The notes: generated by a model not told the origin, from the sequence alone. DNA of 64,000 nucleotides from Pyropia yezoensis (GCA_009829735.1 CM020618.1:5392882-5456881); one strand, 5' to 3'; counted from the first letter of the stretch, positions 19,301-28,328 are shown. A program made the numbers and translations.

Positions 19301-20550
19301 AGGTTCAAGGAACGCGACGTACCAATCCGTTGAAGTGGTTTCCCGCCACGGATCCCTTTAAGGACGTATGCCTTGACCTGTTGGGACCCTTGCCCGAGAC
19401 AGTGAATGGGAACAAGTACCTTTTGGTTATCGTGGACAGGTTTACCAAGCTTACCAGAGTGGTACCCATCAGCAGTCAGGACGCGGAAGTGGTGGCCTCG
19501 GCCTTCTTGGATACATGGGTCGCTTCTTACGGGCCCCCGGAAACGTTACTGACTGATAACGGGCCCCAGCTGGCGTCCACGCACTTCCGTGGCGTCTGCA
19601 GTATGCTTGGGATCAAACATGTAACGTCAACCACGTACCATCCGCAGACCCAGGGACAAGTGGAACGTTTTAACCGAACTATCGTGGCCCAGTTACGTAC
19701 GTACATCGAGGACCATCAGGACGAGTGGGACGAATTGGTTTCCGTGCTTACCGTGGCGTACAACACAAGGCCACAACAGAGTACCGGCGTGGCCCCGTTT
19801 GAGTTCGTTATCCCTGAACGCGTGCGTACCTTTGCACTGGACCGGCTCCCAGGGTCCCCGTATCCCAAGGAGTTCAGTCGCAACGCACGCCAGGTACGCG
19901 AGATGAGACGGGCCCACCTCAGGAACCTAGCCTTCACGGTTCGCAAGAACCTTGACCTGGCCCAGCGTCGGTACAAGAGGGGTTACGATAAGCGGGTCAC
20001 GCCTTTGAGCGAGACCCTTCGCGTGGGAGACTCGGTGTACGTGGATACCAATGACGACAGTCGGAGGAAACTGGACCAGAGGGTCAAGGGTCCCTATCGG
20101 ATCGTGGACCGAGATGGGCACACGTTCACGGTGCTGGTTGAAGGGATCCGTGACCGGGTTAGTAGTGACCATGTGGCCCGTGCACCCACACCCTCTGGCC
20201 AGACGGACTCCACGTCCATGTTGCATGGTCCGCAAGAACCGGTTGTACCCCTGGACCACGAGGACTCTGGCACCCCTTTTGTTTGGGAACGTTTCTTGGG
20301 GCACGACAGGGACCAGGAAGGGAACCTATGGCTCTTAGTACGCTGGTGGGGTTACGCCCAGTCTGAGGATACCTGGGAACCTTACCACAAGTTCGACAGG
20401 GCCAAGGTTATCCAGTACTGTGAACGCGTTGGGACCGAACCTCCACTGCGGGAGGAGGATGCCATCGTACTACTGGAACCCTTCAAAGCTATCTATGCTG
20501 TGTGGCCCTGGAACCTTGAACCGGGTGCAGACATGTGGCCCCGTTGCTAA
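16234..20550 (+). CDS. pol: Pol polyprotein of element B (protease-RT-RNase H-integrase-chromodomain), intact
   Basis: A single uninterrupted frame, probably entered by -1 frameshifting; the first in-frame ATG is at 16495. Domains in order: aspartic protease (ILDTGAGPSVV, near 16612); reverse transcriptase with catalytic YLDD (near 18049); RNase H (IVDTDASAAQIGCVL and the later TDHTALKW motif); integrase zinc finger (H..H with CTAC); integrase core with LDLLGPLP, LTDNGPQLAS and GQVERFNR supplying D, D and E; and a C-terminal chromodomain (FVWERFLGHDRD .. WWGYAQSEDTWEPY, about 20278-20430). The chromodomain places it among chromoviruses, whose integrases are steered to marked chromatin. All catalytic residues I can identify are present, so this copy could supply enzymes to others. 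Confidence 0.93.
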   Translation, partial: RGGPRVPSERRFPGAGTLGKRVTGGGSKRSPPHRRDSTCSFATALGFSKIFKGPVIPVRSESPITLKTPCSCLPSLARRSKSGLRRRMGMKKPYGFRGTLLVLRKRNFALNALVRLDKEEPKDTTVILDTGAGPSVVREDILPEGWRRLASRAPKSTHVCDASGQLLRARGIVELSVIVNGKPMEFEFLVVRALSVPLILWMDFQKEHVKAIYPGTESVLWNLGFVTYAKRTWDGKTQNAFSVKGNPVRRDPSALYLSKGVTSAPRSLQAVYVKCGTNARCLLYERPHKMAKKGLRLHNALVNVRTRRDFRIHIMNISNRAVNLPKNFAVGLAIPYDGPVLEVPTGYLPAPSEGADPIATLGTEQGNTSGQASSPGGETPEGYDGTTVPEPDTKGKTSDGTPVKMPKVAYELIPPELHQAVRELLERYKGLWDGQLGRIDVTPHRITLKDGAKPIRSQPYRTGLHHRDLIKEQVEKQTKLGVMEPSQAEWSFPVVLVPKPDDTPRFCVDYRGLNDVTFKDTYPLPRMDDCIDFLGEATVFSMLDANCGYWQIPVAAEDQDKTTFTCHEGTFRYIRLPFGLSNAPATFQRAIDTILSGVKWKTRLVYLDDIIVFSKNPTEHLEHLEEIFGLLAKAGVSLKASKCFLFHDEVEYVGHIVGKGQLRVNEKNLVGLREAKTPRTKKDLRSFLGMCNVYRRFVKDYAQVVRPLLAMTSTKVPDPLPPVTPAQTDAFEELKYHLTHTPILALPRRSGQFIVDTDASAAQIGCVLLQEQEDGAYKPVGYWSRVLTQAERNYSTTERECLAVVWALFLLRPYLEGTRFVVRTDHTALKWMLHMDGAHGRLARWRLRLAEYNYTVESRPDQHHHAADYMSRLETTGHDGGPIPEEIPSLLTMANFVTGWIRPNFKTHKGYPPLSVDRILKAQGNDKRCKELQEEMNRNANSRYGETPEGLLVRLAPLDRAVQIVVPKELQQEVLPLEHEPGHAGHPGINKMCTSMRRTFYWETMVADVHAFVTNCTACSRGKVQGTRRTNPLKWFPATDPFKDVCLDLLGPLPETVNGNKYLLVIVDRFTKLTRVVPISSQDAEVVASAFLDTWVASYGPPETLLTDNGPQLASTHFRGVCSMLGIKHVTSTTYHPQTQGQVERFNRTIVAQLRTYIEDHQDEWDELVSVLTVAYNTRPQQSTGVAPFEFVIPERVRTFALDRLPGSPYPKEFSRNARQVREMRRAHLRNLAFTVRKNLDLAQRRYKRGYDKRVTPLSETLRVGDSVYVDTNDDSRRKLDQRVKGPYRIVDRDGHTFTVLVEGIRDRVSSDHVARAPTPSGQTDSTSMLHGPQEPVVPLDHEDSGTPFVWERFLGHDRDQEGNLWLLVRWWGYAQSEDTWEPYHKFDRAKVIQYCERVGTEPPLREEDAIVLLEPFKAIYAVWPWNLEPGADMWPRC
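16288..16294 (+). promoter_or_regulatory. Predicted -1 ribosomal frameshift heptamer, gag-pol of B
   Basis: G GGA AAA in the zinc-knuckle gag frame, followed by GAG TAA. Pol is open in the -1 frame from 16234, overlapping the end of gag. Just downstream, GGGGGGCGGA (16302-16311) can pair imperfectly with TCCCCTCCCC (16321-16330), a plausible stimulatory stem. Confidence 0.7.
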
Positions 20551-20869
20551 CCCTGGGGCACGCACCCTTGACCTGGTCAGCCGGTTCCCCGAGACCAAGT
20601 GCTGGTTGAAACACCCGAGTGGGTGGGCAGGTTGGTGGTTCGACTCGGGACACCAAGGGCAACATTCGGTTCCTGCAAAGATTTTTTGATGGGGGGCTAC
20701 TTCATTGTCACCGTCGTGGCGACCATCGTGTTCCCTGGCATCGAAGTCGGCGAAGTGGCATCTTCTTCCCCGGGCGCCGGAGCGGATTAGAGGCGTTGCA
20801 AGAATGTGGGATCAAAGATTTATCACTATTTGGCGTTGCAACGCGGAGGTTGCTTACACCAAATCCCAG

Positions 20870-21706
20870 TCATGTCTCTCCCCCCCACGACCCCCTGCGA
20901 CCTTGGACGCCCTCCTCCGTGGTGCTGGGCACGGTGGCAAACCTCTGTGTCCTTGGCCTGGGTCCGCGTGAACCTTGACGGGACCCTCTTGACTGTCCTT
21001 GACCCTTCCACGTTGGTGCCCTTGGTGCCTTGCCTTGCGGCGGGTGCCTGGTCCCACGCGGTGGCGTACTTGGTCCTGGTCTCCCTTGTTTCCTTGGGTC
21101 CCTCGTACCTTGTCCTGTTGTACCGGTTGACTTCTTGGTTCCACGTTCCGTCGTTACCCGGCTTGTTGAACGCTTCCTTGACGGTCCGCTACGTCCCGTG
21201 AACCCGTTGGTACTTGGATGTGGTGCCGCCTGGTACGGGATGCCTGGACGGTTGCACGTCGGTACCCGCACTTGGTTGCGGGAGCCCATCGGTACCACGT
21301 CCGTCGTCCGTCTTGTTCCCGTCGGTCTCCTCGGAGCCCATATGGTTGCAGGGCCCCACACGACCTGGGTACCCGTCGGGAGCGTGACGACCGCGTACGA
21401 CTGGCCTGCCCCGGTTTCCTCTTGGTTCGTGGGTAGAACGTCTGGCCCAGTAGCGGGGCCACCTTGGGTAGCACGTACGCCTTGACCACCTGGTACGCCG
21501 GACCCAGTAGCGGGGCTACCTTGCCCAGCTCGGTCACCTTGACGGTTGGGAGCCCCAGGGCCCGCGCCAGCAGGCGAACCCGCCGCGGCGCTGCCGGTAT
21601 CCACAGGGGCCCGGGTGGAGGGGAACGTGGTGGTACGAGTGGTGGGGTACGTGGGCACGGAGACGGAGAAGGGGAACGAGGAAACGGGGGAGAACGAGGT
21701 GACCAC
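20870..21706 (-). CDS. Unidentified antisense ORF between pol and 3' LTR of element B
   Basis: 278 codons from ATG, opposite to pol. Rich in Gly, Thr, Pro, Arg and Gln, with no recognisable domain or membrane segment. It could be chance openness in GC-rich DNA. I list it because family A/C also has an antisense ORF in the same position. The remainder of 20551-22174 holds only small frames, and the motif CAGTAGCGGGG is repeated around 21450 and 21502. There is no sequence similarity to the A/C antisense protein. Confidence 0.25.
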   Translation of the reverse strand: MVTSFSPVSSFPFSVSVPTYPTTRTTTFPSTRAPVDTGSAAAGSPAGAGPGAPNRQGDRAGQGSPATGSGVPGGQGVRATQGGPATGPDVLPTNQEETGAGQSYAVVTLPTGTQVVWGPATIWAPRRPTGTRRTTDVVPMGSRNQVRVPTCNRPGIPYQAAPHPSTNGFTGRSGPSRKRSTSRVTTERGTKKSTGTTGQGTRDPRKQGRPGPSTPPRGTRHPPQGKAPRAPTWKGQGQSRGSRQGSRGPRPRTQRFATVPSTTEEGVQGRRGSWGGET

Positions 21707-22160
21707 GGGAAGCGCCGCGGGGACGATGGTACAATGCGACCCGGGTGCTGGGGACGAGGGAACCCGTGAGGGTGCTCTTATCCACTGGCCCCCTGCGTTC
21801 CAAATGGAACCAGGGCTGCGCCCACGCTCCGCTGGCCCCCGCCTGTGCCCCTACACCGCGTCACCCCCCCCTGGCGTACGGCGCCACATGGGGAGGGCGA
21901 CGGGGAGGAGGAATGCAGGTGGGCGGCCGGCGCGGGCTGCGCCACACCCCCGTTGGCTCCCCTGCGTGTGGCTCACACCTCTCCTGTGCCCGCCCCTGGC
22001 CAGTCTGAACGGGTTCCCCTGGCACGAGACACTTGTCGGGGGGCCCCTGTTGACAGACACTGGCCCCACAACCCGTTCGTTGTGGCCCTGTTGTAACCCT
22101 GTCAGACGTTCCCCACTCCCTTTCCTCGGTGTCCTTGTTGGCCGGCGGGACGCTCGGCCC

Positions 22161-22174
22161 TAGTGAGGGGGCCA
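22161..22174 (+). promoter_or_regulatory. Candidate polypurine tract of element B
   Basis: TAGTGAGGGGGCCA immediately before the 3' LTR. The purine run GTGAGGGGG is the probable plus-strand primer, though CCA separates it from the LTR. Confidence 0.45.
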
Positions 22175-22818
22175 TGTGGCGTTCTGAGCCCCTGGGACCG
22201 TTGGAACCTGGGAGACTGACTTGGGACCCGGCTGGCAGCGTTACGTGGACCCACGCGCTGGCCGAGGATCCCTGCATCGGTGGCCCGGGGCAGTGGCGAC
22301 ACGCCCGGTGCCCTGATTGGTCACCCGGAGCGGTGGACTTGCCGGGTTGGGGCATACTGACCTTCGGGTTATTTGTTTGATTTTTCGCATTTGTTTTCCT
22401 TGCGTGATTTCGTGTCTTTCCCCTTTTTCCCACTGGGTTTTTTTCGGGGATTGACATTTGTGTGTGGGGGGATTTCGCTTGCTTTTTGTGTGTTGGCCCG
22501 GTGAGCGGCCGGTGCCTTGCTGGCACTTGGCCCGCTGGGGGCGCCCTCTGGGGGCCTCGCTCAGGGCCCCTGGAGGGGCCAGGGGGGGAGGTTCTTGAGG
22601 GGTGCTCCGGGGTTCTCCCCGGGGCCATCTTGTAAAATCAACAGTACTTTGGGTTCCTTCTCCCTCGGGCTTTTGTCCTGTTTACCTTTGCCTCGTATCG
22701 TGGCGGGCGAGTGGATCAGCAAGGGCTCTTACCTGTTCCTTCCTGGGCTTCGGACTGTGGTCTCTGTGTGTGTGGTTGTGGTTTCTGGGTCCGAGAATCT
22801 GGGTCCCATTACGCTACA
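22175..22818 (+). repeat. 3' LTR of element B
   Basis: 644 bp, same length as the 5' LTR with five substitutions. Followed by the CTTAC target duplication at 22819-22823. Confidence 0.95.
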
Positions 22819-22823
22819 CTTAC

Positions 22824-23539
22824 CACTGCCTACAATTCGCAGGTTCACTCATCTACCGGGGAAGTACCCCTCCCTTTTGTGACCTCCCGTCGCGTGCGGT
22901 CTATTGCCGTGCGGCGGCCGCTCCCAACTAGGGAGGATGGTGGCAGTACACCTACTCGTACTGAGAGTAAGGCGGAGTTCGCCGCTAGGCTTGAAAACCT
23001 CATCCCTAAAGTCAGGGCTGAGATGGACAAAGCACAAAAGCGCTACAAGCGTACCTTTGACAAAAAAGGTGCGCAATCCTAAGCATGTCCCCGAGCAGGG
23101 TGACTGGGTGCTGGTACACTCACACACCCCAACTGGGGGTAAGTTGGTATTCCAGACGAAGGGGCCGTACGAGGTCCTTCGTACTGATGGGCGGCGCTTC
23201 ACCATCGAAAGTGACGATGGGGTCCGCATAGTGAACGGACAGGACATGGTCAAAGTTGCACCACCGCCTGCAGGCGACCCAGCTTGGGCGCGGGCGTTGG
23301 AAGCGTGGCGCCTCCCCTCGCTGCCTGCGGCCAAACAGGGCCCGCAGGAGTACGTGTTCGATAAGTTCATCGACCACCGCTGGGATGAGGACACTAACCG
23401 CCTCCTGTTGAAGGTGCGTTCGTTCGGCTACAAAGCCAAGGATGATACGTGGGAATATGTGGAGGACCTTCCCGCTGAGAAGGTGCGGGCATACTGTGCC
23501 CGGAATGAGATAGACCCTAACAGCCCCCCCTCAACGTGA
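22824..23539 (+). pseudogene. pol: Pol of element A, second part (integrase C-terminus and chromodomain)
   Basis: Resumes A's integrase after element B (TAYNSQVHSSTGEVPL..). An A-run of six (five in element C) near 23062 is a 1-nt insertion that shifts the frame. The next frame carries the integrase C-terminal barrel region and a chromodomain (YVFDKFIDHRWDED .. GYKAKDDTWEYVEDLP) to the stop at 23537-23539. Element C's equivalent is uninterrupted. Confidence 0.9.
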
Positions 23540-23650
23540 GGGAAGGCCGAGTGACAGTGGCAAGGGAGTGCTTCAAGTCGAAGTGGTACGCAGAGTGGCT
23601 TTTAACTACAGCCCTAACCCTCACACTCTCACAACAAAGGCAGCTGCCAA

Positions 23651-24646
23651 CTAGGCATGCATGCTAGACTCTCCAACCCCACGGCCCTCGCCCTCACGTG
23701 GAGGCGAGCGGCGAGACCCACGTCGATAACGCTCCCCACCAGTCGGAGGGGCCGGCGGCTCCAAGTCGGAACCGTCGCGCCCCTCACGGTCGCGCAAGTG
23801 GCGACGACCGCGGCTACCCTTCTGCTTAGTCTTGCGCGCAAGTTGGCGACGCAGACGCCGGATCGACTCCGACTCTGACGGAGTGGAGGACTCGGAGACG
23901 GAGTAAGACAACTCGTCTTTCGATTTGGAGGGAGAGCGCCGCGAGCGTCGGCGACGACGGCGAGGAGGCGAGTATGCCCGGCTCGCGCGACGTTTGCTAC
24001 GCCCAAGTGGGGCTGGCTGGGGCATAATAGCCCCAATGCGAGCCAACTCGGCCGTCATAAACTCCGCCACCAACTCGCAACTCGCGGTCGCCACCGCAGT
24101 ACGAACGCGCTCCTCAAGTTGAGGAGTCTCGGAAGCCTGAAGGGTCGCGGTCGACGCGGCCAACCAGGAAATGGTGCGCACCGACGTGGTGATCATCATC
24201 TCTGAGGTTAGAGGCGTGGGCGGTAACACCAACTTGGGGTATACCGTCAGAAGGGTGGCCCCCAAGTTGGGGGACACCGGGGTGGACGACTCAACGGCCA
24301 CGTTAATCGGGATGTCCCCGTGCGGCTGGTAGGGGACAGGAGGAAGCGGAGGGGCACGCCGAGGTAGCGGTGCCCGGGTGTAACTGCGACCCCTACTCGG
24401 GGCCCCCGCAGCGGGTTGAGTCATGTGGTCATCATGAGAAGGCACGGCCATCACTATGGGCTTGTCCGGGGGTGGCGCAGTGTGGCGATCCACCCCCGGG
24501 GCATACGGGTAGTCTCCGATGCCCAACCCCTCTCGTAGGACCACACGGCCGTCGTGAAGATCACGAGCGACCCATACGAACTGGCGAAGTGCGTCATCGT
24601 TCTTGGGCCCACGAGTGGGGCGGCGCAACTTGTGCTCAATGCTCTC
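23651..24646 (-). CDS. Antisense ORF, distal part, element A (after in-frame TAG)
   Basis: 331 codons directly continuing the frame of the proximal antisense ORF after its TAG. The first ATG is about 65 codons in, yet the protein upstream of that ATG is conserved with element C (RRPTRGPK.DDGALRQFVW-like). It could therefore be reached by stop-codon readthrough. The C-terminal third is rich in Arg/Ser and charged residues (SPPRRRRRRSRRSP; SVSESSTPSESES), resembling nuclear RS-type or nucleic-acid-binding tails. No domain or membrane helix is recognised. The length is identical in element C. Confidence 0.55.
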   Translation of the reverse strand, partial: ESIEHKLRRPTRGPKNDDALRQFVWVARDLHDGRVVLREGLGIGDYPYAPGVDRHTAPPPDKPIVMAVPSHDDHMTQPAAGAPSRGRSYTRAPLPRRAPPLPPVPYQPHGDIPINVAVESSTPVSPNLGATLLTVYPKLVLPPTPLTSEMMITTSVRTISWLAASTATLQASETPQLEERVRTAVATASCELVAEFMTAELARIGAIMPQPAPLGRSKRRASRAYSPPRRRRRRSRRSPSKSKDELSYSVSESSTPSESESIRRLRRQLARKTKQKGSRGRRHLRDREGRDGSDLEPPAPPTGGERYRRGSRRSPPREGEGRGVGESSMHA

Positions 24647-25594
24647 CTACTCGATAAACTTGTGGAGGCGGAGCATCTCCTCAAGTAGAGTGAGCTGTCC
24701 TGACGAGCACCCCTCAGCAACTAGCTGAGGGGTGAGCTGTTCCAAACCTTGGATAAGGCGGAGGGGAAGATGCCAGAGCATCCCCCGCCGCTGGACACAG
24801 GACACCCAGGTCGACATGACCTCGAGGAGCCACTGAGTGGCCAACATGGCCCACACCAGGTGATCTGGGCTAGCCGTCAACATGACGGAGCCGAAGTGGT
24901 CGAGCAACCGTGGCAACAACGCCGGGAACCCGTAGGGGACCTCAACTTGAGGCCACCACTCGGGCTTCTTCGGATAGTACTGCTCCTTACCGGCAGCGGA
25001 CTGCTGCGGAAACTCAAGTTGAGCCGAGGTCACCAAGTAGGGACCTCGCCGGAAGTCTTTCTCCATCCGCACATCAAAGTGATGAGTGTGCGGATCAGCC
25101 TCGTGCAGGTACGGGGGGCGAGTCGCCACCGCGTCCCAAGTAAAGGTCGGCAAGTCGCCGGGACCCGGGATAGTTCCCCCGCGGTCCATCATGGCGTTGG
25201 CCCGCTGTACGTCTTCGACCTCTTCATCGTCCAGGAAGGCAAACTGGTCCGTCCTGAAGCCGGCAGGGAACCCGAGCCTACGGGGATACTTCTCCCGTAG
25301 GCGGTCCCACACCCGACCCATCGTTGTGCCAAGTCGGCCACAGCGAACAACAGTAATCCCCTCCTCGTACAGAGGCCAAGCGGGGTAAAACCACCGCCCC
25401 AAGGCCTCACGCGGGACAACGTGTCCCGCCTCTGGGGGAGATCCCGCCGTCAACCCAAAGCCGGGTGACGCGGGAGTCCCACCCCCCGGAGTAACCGCGG
25501 AGCCTCCGCCGGAAGTCCCGGCGGGCGCTGCACCGTAGGAGGTGTCCTCCATACGTTCGTCAAAGGAGTCCGTCTCCACCCCCGGGCTCGCCAT
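24647..25594 (-). CDS. Antisense ORF, proximal part, element A: unidentified conserved retrotransposon protein
   Basis: 315 residues from ATG (MASPGVETDSFDERMED). The frame is open further upstream, but conservation with element C is cleanest from this ATG. It lies between pol and the 3' LTR on the opposite strand. Features: a Gly/Pro-rich N-terminus; a conserved globular-looking core with many aromatic residues (WFYPAWPLYEEG; RTDQFAFLDDEEVEDVQRA; KKPEWWPQVEVPYGFPALL); and a Leu-rich C-terminal helix ending MLRLHKFIE before TAG. About 17 residue differences from C's copy, no indel. I recognise no family. Plant Ty3/gypsy elements are known to carry additional ORFs, sometimes antisense, in this position; the function is unknown. 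It lacks the signal peptide and membrane anchor expected of an envelope protein. Confidence 0.65.
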   Translation of the reverse strand: MASPGVETDSFDERMEDTSYGAAPAGTSGGGSAVTPGGGTPASPGFGLTAGSPPEAGHVVPREALGRWFYPAWPLYEEGITVVRCGRLGTTMGRVWDRLREKYPRRLGFPAGFRTDQFAFLDDEEVEDVQRANAMMDRGGTIPGPGDLPTFTWDAVATRPPYLHEADPHTHHFDVRMEKDFRRGPYLVTSAQLEFPQQSAAGKEQYYPKKPEWWPQVEVPYGFPALLPRLLDHFGSVMLTASPDHLVWAMLATQWLLEVMSTWVSCVQRRGMLWHLPLRLIQGLEQLTPQLVAEGCSSGQLTLLEEMLRLHKFIE

Positions 25595-25916
25595 GGCCCT
25601 CCCCAAGTTGGGGAGAGACGCCCTGGTTGCAGCGGCACGAGACCCGCCTCGAGTTGAGGGGGGCTCGGATCGTGGGTAAATGGGTGGCCTCCCCAGCCTG
25701 GGGCCGCCAAGAGGAAGGTGAAGGGGATGTGTTGGTGATGGTGAAGTGAGAGCCGGGGAGAGCAAGCTGCCGAGTGGGCAAGCTTGAGGAGAGAGGCGGT
25801 CAACGTGACCGCCTCCACATACGCGTTACGTACTCGAGGGGGGACAGCAAGTCGCGCCCCCAACGCCGAGACGTGCGTTTACGCACCCCCTCACAGGGCC
25901 GACCGAGTCGATCGGA

Positions 25917-25932
25917 ACTGAGGAGAGGGGAG
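25917..25932 (+). promoter_or_regulatory. Polypurine tract of element A
   Basis: ACTGAGGAGAGGGGAG abuts the 3' LTR. The same sequence, inverted, precedes the 3' LTR of element C. Confidence 0.85.
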
Positions 25933-26401
25933 TGTGGCAGTATTGACCCCCAGGTAGGGGGGCAACAAGTGCCATGCAAGGGGCGGCAGGCCACTAGCCT
26001 GATCCGTTCCTCCCCCTGCATTTGGGTCCATATTCCCTAAGTTTGGGATAGTTAGCTTAGTAGTAAATCCAACTTGGATTTGAGGGTTTTCTGCATTTAT
26101 CGTCTTGAATTTTCGTGTGGCCCGGTGGGCAGGTGCTGGGGTGGGAGATTCTGAGTGGCGAGATTCTGAGGGGACCCTGGGGGGATAAGGGGAGGGACAG
26201 CGGGGCTTGGCCCTGCGTCCCCGTCCCGACCAAGAAACTGTTGGACCACACACCACCTTCTTGTTTGTCAGTGGGGGGTTTGCCCCACAACAGGGATAGA
26301 GTGTGTGCAACTTGCACTTCTTCCGGCTCCCCCGACACGGGAGGCAGCCCTTGTACACCGCCCCAACTTGGGTGTCGCGTTTGCGAGAGGTTCTTGCCAC
26401 A
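25933..26401 (+). repeat. 3' LTR of element A
   Basis: 469 bp, one base longer than the 5' LTR (an extra G in a G-run) with six substitutions. Followed by ATACC. Confidence 0.93.
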
Positions 26402-26478
26402 ATACCCAATGAGATACTTGGGTTACTAGATTTATCCGGCATCGTTGGTCGTGCATGGTACATGGGCCAGAGTGCGTA

Positions 26479-26597
26479 TAGTGCGTCCCGTAAAAAGTGG
26501 GCGTGCTCGTGTCGTGATCATGTCAAACATCGGCCACTGGACCAATCAAACCCACTCTGCACGACCCGTGCACGTCCACTTTTTGCGGGACGCACAA
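26479..26597. mobile_element. 119-bp palindromic MITE, copy 1
   Basis: Inverted ends TAGTGCGTCCCGTAAAAAGT and its counterpart (about 28 bp with a few mismatches), flanked by TA (26477-26478 and 26598-26599). The centre contains GTCGTGATCATGTC and GGCCACTGGACCAAT. A second copy of the same length is at 43161-43279. There is no coding capacity. The TA target and small size fit a Tc1/mariner-type non-autonomous element; its TIR differs from both pogo elements here. Confidence 0.85.
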
Positions 26598-26637
26598 TAG
26601 CATCGTCGCCAAAATGTACCATGCGACTTGGGGCGTA

Positions 26638-28328
26638 CAGTCAATCCCCGGTGATCGCCCACCCCTCTGTCACGAAATGGACGTGAGCGCCTCCACGATG
26701 AGGAGTTTGTTTGAATCGATAGCTGGGGCCGTTCCAGAATGGTCGAGCATGCTCAGCTGAGCCGCATTCTGAGGCTCTGCAGAGCCATGGAGGCTCCCCG
26801 ATCTCAAGAAGACGAGGAATGCAGGTGTCGACCCGCTCGAGTGTCATTGATCAGGCTTGCGATCGCCCCAATTACGCGATCAAAAATTGCGTTCGGGGCA
26901 CCTTAATCGCCCTAAGGTGCTTAGTAGCCCCCGTACAGACTTCTAAATAGACCCGTAATCGTTCTCTTAGGTGCTTAGTAGCCACCGTGCCGAGTTTCGA
27001 GACGGCCTCCGATTAGCCTGCCTCCCGCCTTGCATCGCTCTCCCACCTGCCACCCCCCTGCGACCTGTTCGATGCAGTTGAGGCCTGCACCCACTCGTTG
27101 GCGTCTTCCCCTTGTTGGACGCGTACGCCTCCTCGTAGGCTGCTTGCAACCACCTCCACGATGGTAAGACCAGCACCAGGTACTCGCTGCTCGTGTTCTG
27201 CACACCGCCCCCACCAATGCAAGCTCGTTTCAGCCGAAGTGACGTGCAACGTGGATGGCCCTGACGTCGGTCGCCTTCGACCCACCATCGGGTCTTCAAT
27301 GACGCTGGCCTCGTGGACCCTGTCGTGCATTCCAGACCCCCACTCACACTGCCCCGCCCGACTTTGCTGAAGCTTCTTGAGGTGGTGCTGTTGCGCGGTG
27401 GTGTTTATGATTGTTGGCTCCTTTTTTTATGTCCCACACGCCGACCCCTCATCCATCGGTCAGTCGACGTCGTCTCGCGTCACCTGTTCCTCTGAGCGGT
27501 GCGGGTGTTAATTGGAAACCCGACGAATGGCGTGGCCGCGGCCGACACTTTTCCCTTCATGAGTCATACGGACACTTGCGGTTGCCGAGGCGGGCTCAAC
27601 ATGCTGTACCTGGCTCTGAGGCGGCAGGGATAGGGACGCTGTCGAGGTGGGGGGAGCGGGGGTGGGGATGCGGTCGAGGTGGGGGGAGCGGGGGTGCGAG
27701 GGATGATCCTCTGGTCCGGAGAGGCGGGGAGGGCGAAGGGAGTGCAGGAGGAGGATGCCTGGGGTGTTTTTTTGGGGGAGGAGGAGGGAGGGCGGGCACC
27801 ATAATGCTCACGACCGTATGAATGGCGTCATGAAGGACGTGCAGGCAGCGAGACAGAGAGAGTGACGTTATTTATGTTGTTTTGAGAGTCTCTTTGTTGT
27901 CAGCAAACATGCCAGCACTGTACCCCGTTTGCTTGCTGCCACTCAAAAACGCCTGTCCATGCAAGCGGTCTGCTGCTCTTCGGCTCACTCTGGGAAGGAC
28001 CTCGCGCGGACTGGCCGTGCTGGACACGGACAAGATGTCCTTTTGTGTTTTGTTTGGTCTGGAGGCATTTTGGATGACCATCGACAGAGGACCATGTGCG
28101 GGAAGCCAGTGATGATCAGAAGAAGAAATATATACGAAAAGCACGCTGAGAAATCAACTATATCACTGCTTCCGGTTGGGGCCACGATTCTTACAACCAA
28201 GAGGGCACACAGACGTTTACTCATCTTGTACGTCGACATCAGGTGTCGTACTCTCTCTCCGTCTTGGTCTCCGTCGTAGTAGCCAATCAGAGTGCCCGAA
28301 TCTTTACAGCTAGTTCACCTGCACTGTA
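26638..28328. other. Unassigned left interior of pogo element 2
   Basis: No convincing gene. Only short frames without domains (for example 26967-27347 minus). A 15-bp direct repeat AGGTGCTTAGTAGCC occurs near 26916 and 26970. A run of GGGAGCGGGGGTG-type repeats lies at about 27645-27700. Confidence 0.4.

Larger units (their letters stand above)
13808..22818 (+). mobile_element. Ty3/gypsy chromovirus element B nested in the integrase of A
   Basis: 9,011 bp with two 644-bp LTRs (TGTGG .. CTACA) and a perfect CTTAC target duplication. The LTRs differ at five positions by my count. Pol is a single intact frame with a C-terminal chromodomain. Gag needs a frame change to reach its zinc knuckle. 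The LTR sequence is unrelated to that of A and C, so this is a second family, but it uses the same primer-binding site. Confidence 0.95.
8009..26401 (+). mobile_element. Ty3/gypsy chromovirus element A, split by nested element B
   Basis: Long terminal repeats of 468 and 469 bp beginning TGTGG and ending CCACA flank gag, pol and an antisense ORF pair. The flanking 5-bp target duplication is ATACT (8004-8008) against ATACC (26402-26406), one mismatch. The LTRs differ by six substitutions and one 1-bp indel by my count, so the insertion is not very recent. Without nested element B (13808-22818) it would be about 9.4 kb. Gag is open. Pol has a TGA, a TAA and a 1-nt insertion, and is physically split in the integrase. 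It belongs to the same family as element C (33543-42257). Confidence 0.93.

Noticed and set aside
24647-25594. Antisense ORF of A/C as an envelope gene
   Set aside because: No signal peptide, membrane anchor or fusion-like segment; Arg/Ser-rich distal half; opposite strand to gag-pol.
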